Positions 62,801-64,000 of a stretch of 64,000 bases of DNA are shown one piece after another. The stretch comes from Plasmopara viticola (taxonomy: Eukaryota > Oomycota > Peronosporomycetes > Peronosporales > Peronosporaceae): NCBI GenBank assembly GCA_001695595.3, contig MBPM02000106.1, forward strand, positions 62,001-126,000, in the 5' to 3' direction. Below the pieces are notes generated by a model that searched no databases, was not told the DNA's origin, and worked only from the letters and a program-made list of their open reading frames with translations. Numbering within the stretch: the stretch's first letter is position 1; each line of letters starts with the position of its first letter. A program made the position numbers and the translations under genes.

Positions 62801-64000
62801 CTACGGGATTCAAAAGAAGTACTATTTGCTAAGTTATAGTTGATTTTTTGCAGACGTCTACAAAATAGCTTATATTGATACTAAAGATTTAAGCTACCAG
62901 AAGTCACGCGCTAGGACTAAGCTGTCTCTACCGCGGGATGCTGGTAGCAATCCGACCCATATCGGGACCGGGTTCCGTACCCTCATTACACTATGGGGCT
63001 TTTTCGGTCAGTAGGGCGTCCCCTACCCAACCCTTTTATTACCCAATCGGGCGCGAGTTGGTAGGGCAGTCACACACTCGGGTGTGATGGCTCGTCCACT
63101 TTAGTGACCTATCTCCGGCTGCCTTAATTCGGATCCTAGGGTATCGAGCTAGGTACCTCCCGGTCCTGGGTCGAACGGCTAACCGCTCGAGCCACAGGAT
63201 CGGTAATTGATACTAGAGCGTGCGACGTATCACCGCTTCAAATGTCGCATTCCTCGCTAGGGTATAGTCCAAGTGCGTCAGTACACAATTTTGGACAAAT
63301 TTGAACGCTTTGTGGCCCTACGATGTATCAGCACTCTAAAATAAACAATATTTGCTGGCTCATTGCGTCTGAGAGCGTCTAGAGAGAAGGATTAGACTGG
63401 TGCAAAGCTGGGCGAAGTACCAGCGCTTCACGACTCGCTAATTGATTTTTTACGTCATTGCACATCTACAAAGATATATTGAACCGACATGAGCCCGTGC
63501 AACGTTTCAGTGCTTAAAGAAACAAGTCATGGCTTGATGCGTATGTGCAAGAATATAAAAAATGAGTGACCTGAAGCGAGGCTGAATGACGTATCATTTT
63601 TTAATTGAAAGAAGCACGATTCGCAAAATATGTAATGTCACATTGATTTCTTGCACTTTTAATAGAAAGATTCACTGATGCAAAGCTGGCCGAGGTATTA
63701 GCACTTCAGAAGAAATATTACATGCCAATACCTAAAGGCGTTGTTGTACATCTTTGAAGATATATTGGACTGGTATGAGACCGTGAGACGTATCAGCGCT
63801 GGAAAGAAGTGCTATTTGCCAGGTATGATGGCTCAATGCACCTGTGCGCGTCTAAGAAGAAAGATTTGATTACTGCAATGGTAAAGAGGTATTTGCGCTC
63901 CAAATGGAACATTGACCGCCAAAGTAGCTCAAATGCGTCAGAGCACATCTGCAAAGATAAATTAGACAAGTATGAGGCCGTACGAATTTATGCGCTTTAA
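59880..64000 (+). repeat. satellite C, last plus block, ~380-bp higher-order repeat
   Basis: Four distinguishable ~95-bp monomers alternate: one with GATGCAAAGCTGGACGAGGTATC, one with GATATATTGGACTGATATGAGG, one with TTAGACTGATGCGAGGCTGG, and one with GGACTGCTTTGAGGCCGTACGATG. The first type occurs near 60,541, 61,154, 61,525, 61,915, 62,400, 63,400 and 63,680; the 61-kb spacings of about 370 and 390 bp give the higher-order period. The array runs off the window end and is broken by a SINE at 62.9 kb. Confidence 0.85.
62874..63215 (-). mobile_element. tRNA-derived SINE with target-site duplication
   Basis: The 322-bp insert 62,884-63,205 is bounded by an exact ATTGATACTA duplication (62,874-62,883 and 63,206-63,215) and interrupts a satellite C unit that resumes afterwards. 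Read on the minus strand, its head is tRNA-like: acceptor-like CCGATCC (from 63,203), an A box TGGCTCGAGCGG (63,194-63,183) and a B box AGCTCGATACCC (63,150-63,139), spaced as in pol III genes. The body is clearly more GC-rich than the satellite. It encodes no protein and would depend on a LINE for movement. A diverged sister copy lies at 7,025-7,305. Confidence 0.8.

Noticed and set aside
63133..63205. Possible tRNA gene
   Set aside because: Promoter boxes are tRNA-like, but the cloverleaf is imperfect and the sequence continues into a 322-bp element with target-site duplication, so it is a SINE head.
51390..64000. CRISPR-like periodic repeat
   Set aside because: There is no constant repeat with unique spacers; the whole ~100-bp unit repeats with divergence, and the genome context is eukaryotic.

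Overview
The window looks like a repeat-swollen stretch of a nuclear oomycete-type genome (downy mildew or Phytophthora-like). This is inferred from very short introns (54 to 83 bp, GT...AG), from the protein families present, and from the sharp contrast between a few clean genes and long decayed repeats. No prokaryotic operon, rRNA gene, free-standing tRNA gene or CRISPR array was seen.

Only four regions look like living genes. (1) 7,673-8,584 (+): a two-exon DUF92/TMEM19-type membrane protein. (2) 32,638-36,261 (+): a single-exon 1,207-residue nuclear protein with one PHD finger and three homeodomain-like segments. (3) 36,323-36,639 (-): a probable two-exon microprotein, tail-to-tail with the homeodomain gene. 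(4) 37,364-38,773 (+): a seven-exon protein kinase of the STK16/NAK type, whose exons join in phase. Genes 2 to 4 form a 6-kb island; there is no sign that they share a pathway.

Layout: 1-7.0 kb, decayed sequence with a Ty3/gypsy integrase relic and an old tRNA-derived SINE; 7.7-8.6 kb, the DUF92 gene; 9.06-11.3 kb, nested foldback (inverted-repeat) elements; 11.8-13.1 kb, two head-to-head LTR fragments of one Ty3/gypsy family with flanking direct repeats; 14.2-16.1 kb, small tandem repeats and a minus-strand Ty1/copia relic; 16.4-31.8 kb, a 15-kb ancient satellite with a ~910-bp higher-order period and two orientation switches; 32.6-38.8 kb, the gene island; 39.1-44.7 kb, a decayed Ty3/gypsy element of the same family as the 12-kb LTRs; 44.85-47.3 kb, a second satellite of ~97-101 bp period; 47.4-49.9 kb, another gypsy relic; 50.0-50.9 kb, an unrecognised minus-strand coding relic; 51.4-64.0 kb, a third satellite of ~100-bp monomers, partly in a ~380-bp four-monomer higher-order repeat, with three orientation switches and a fresh-looking SINE insertion.

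About 30 kb of the 64 kb is diverged satellite. The three arrays share a core resembling GCRTCTGTGC, and all change strand in blocks. The most unusual feature is this higher-order, strand-switching satellite landscape around a gene island; it is a candidate centromeric, pericentromeric or heterochromatic domain, which the sequence alone cannot prove.
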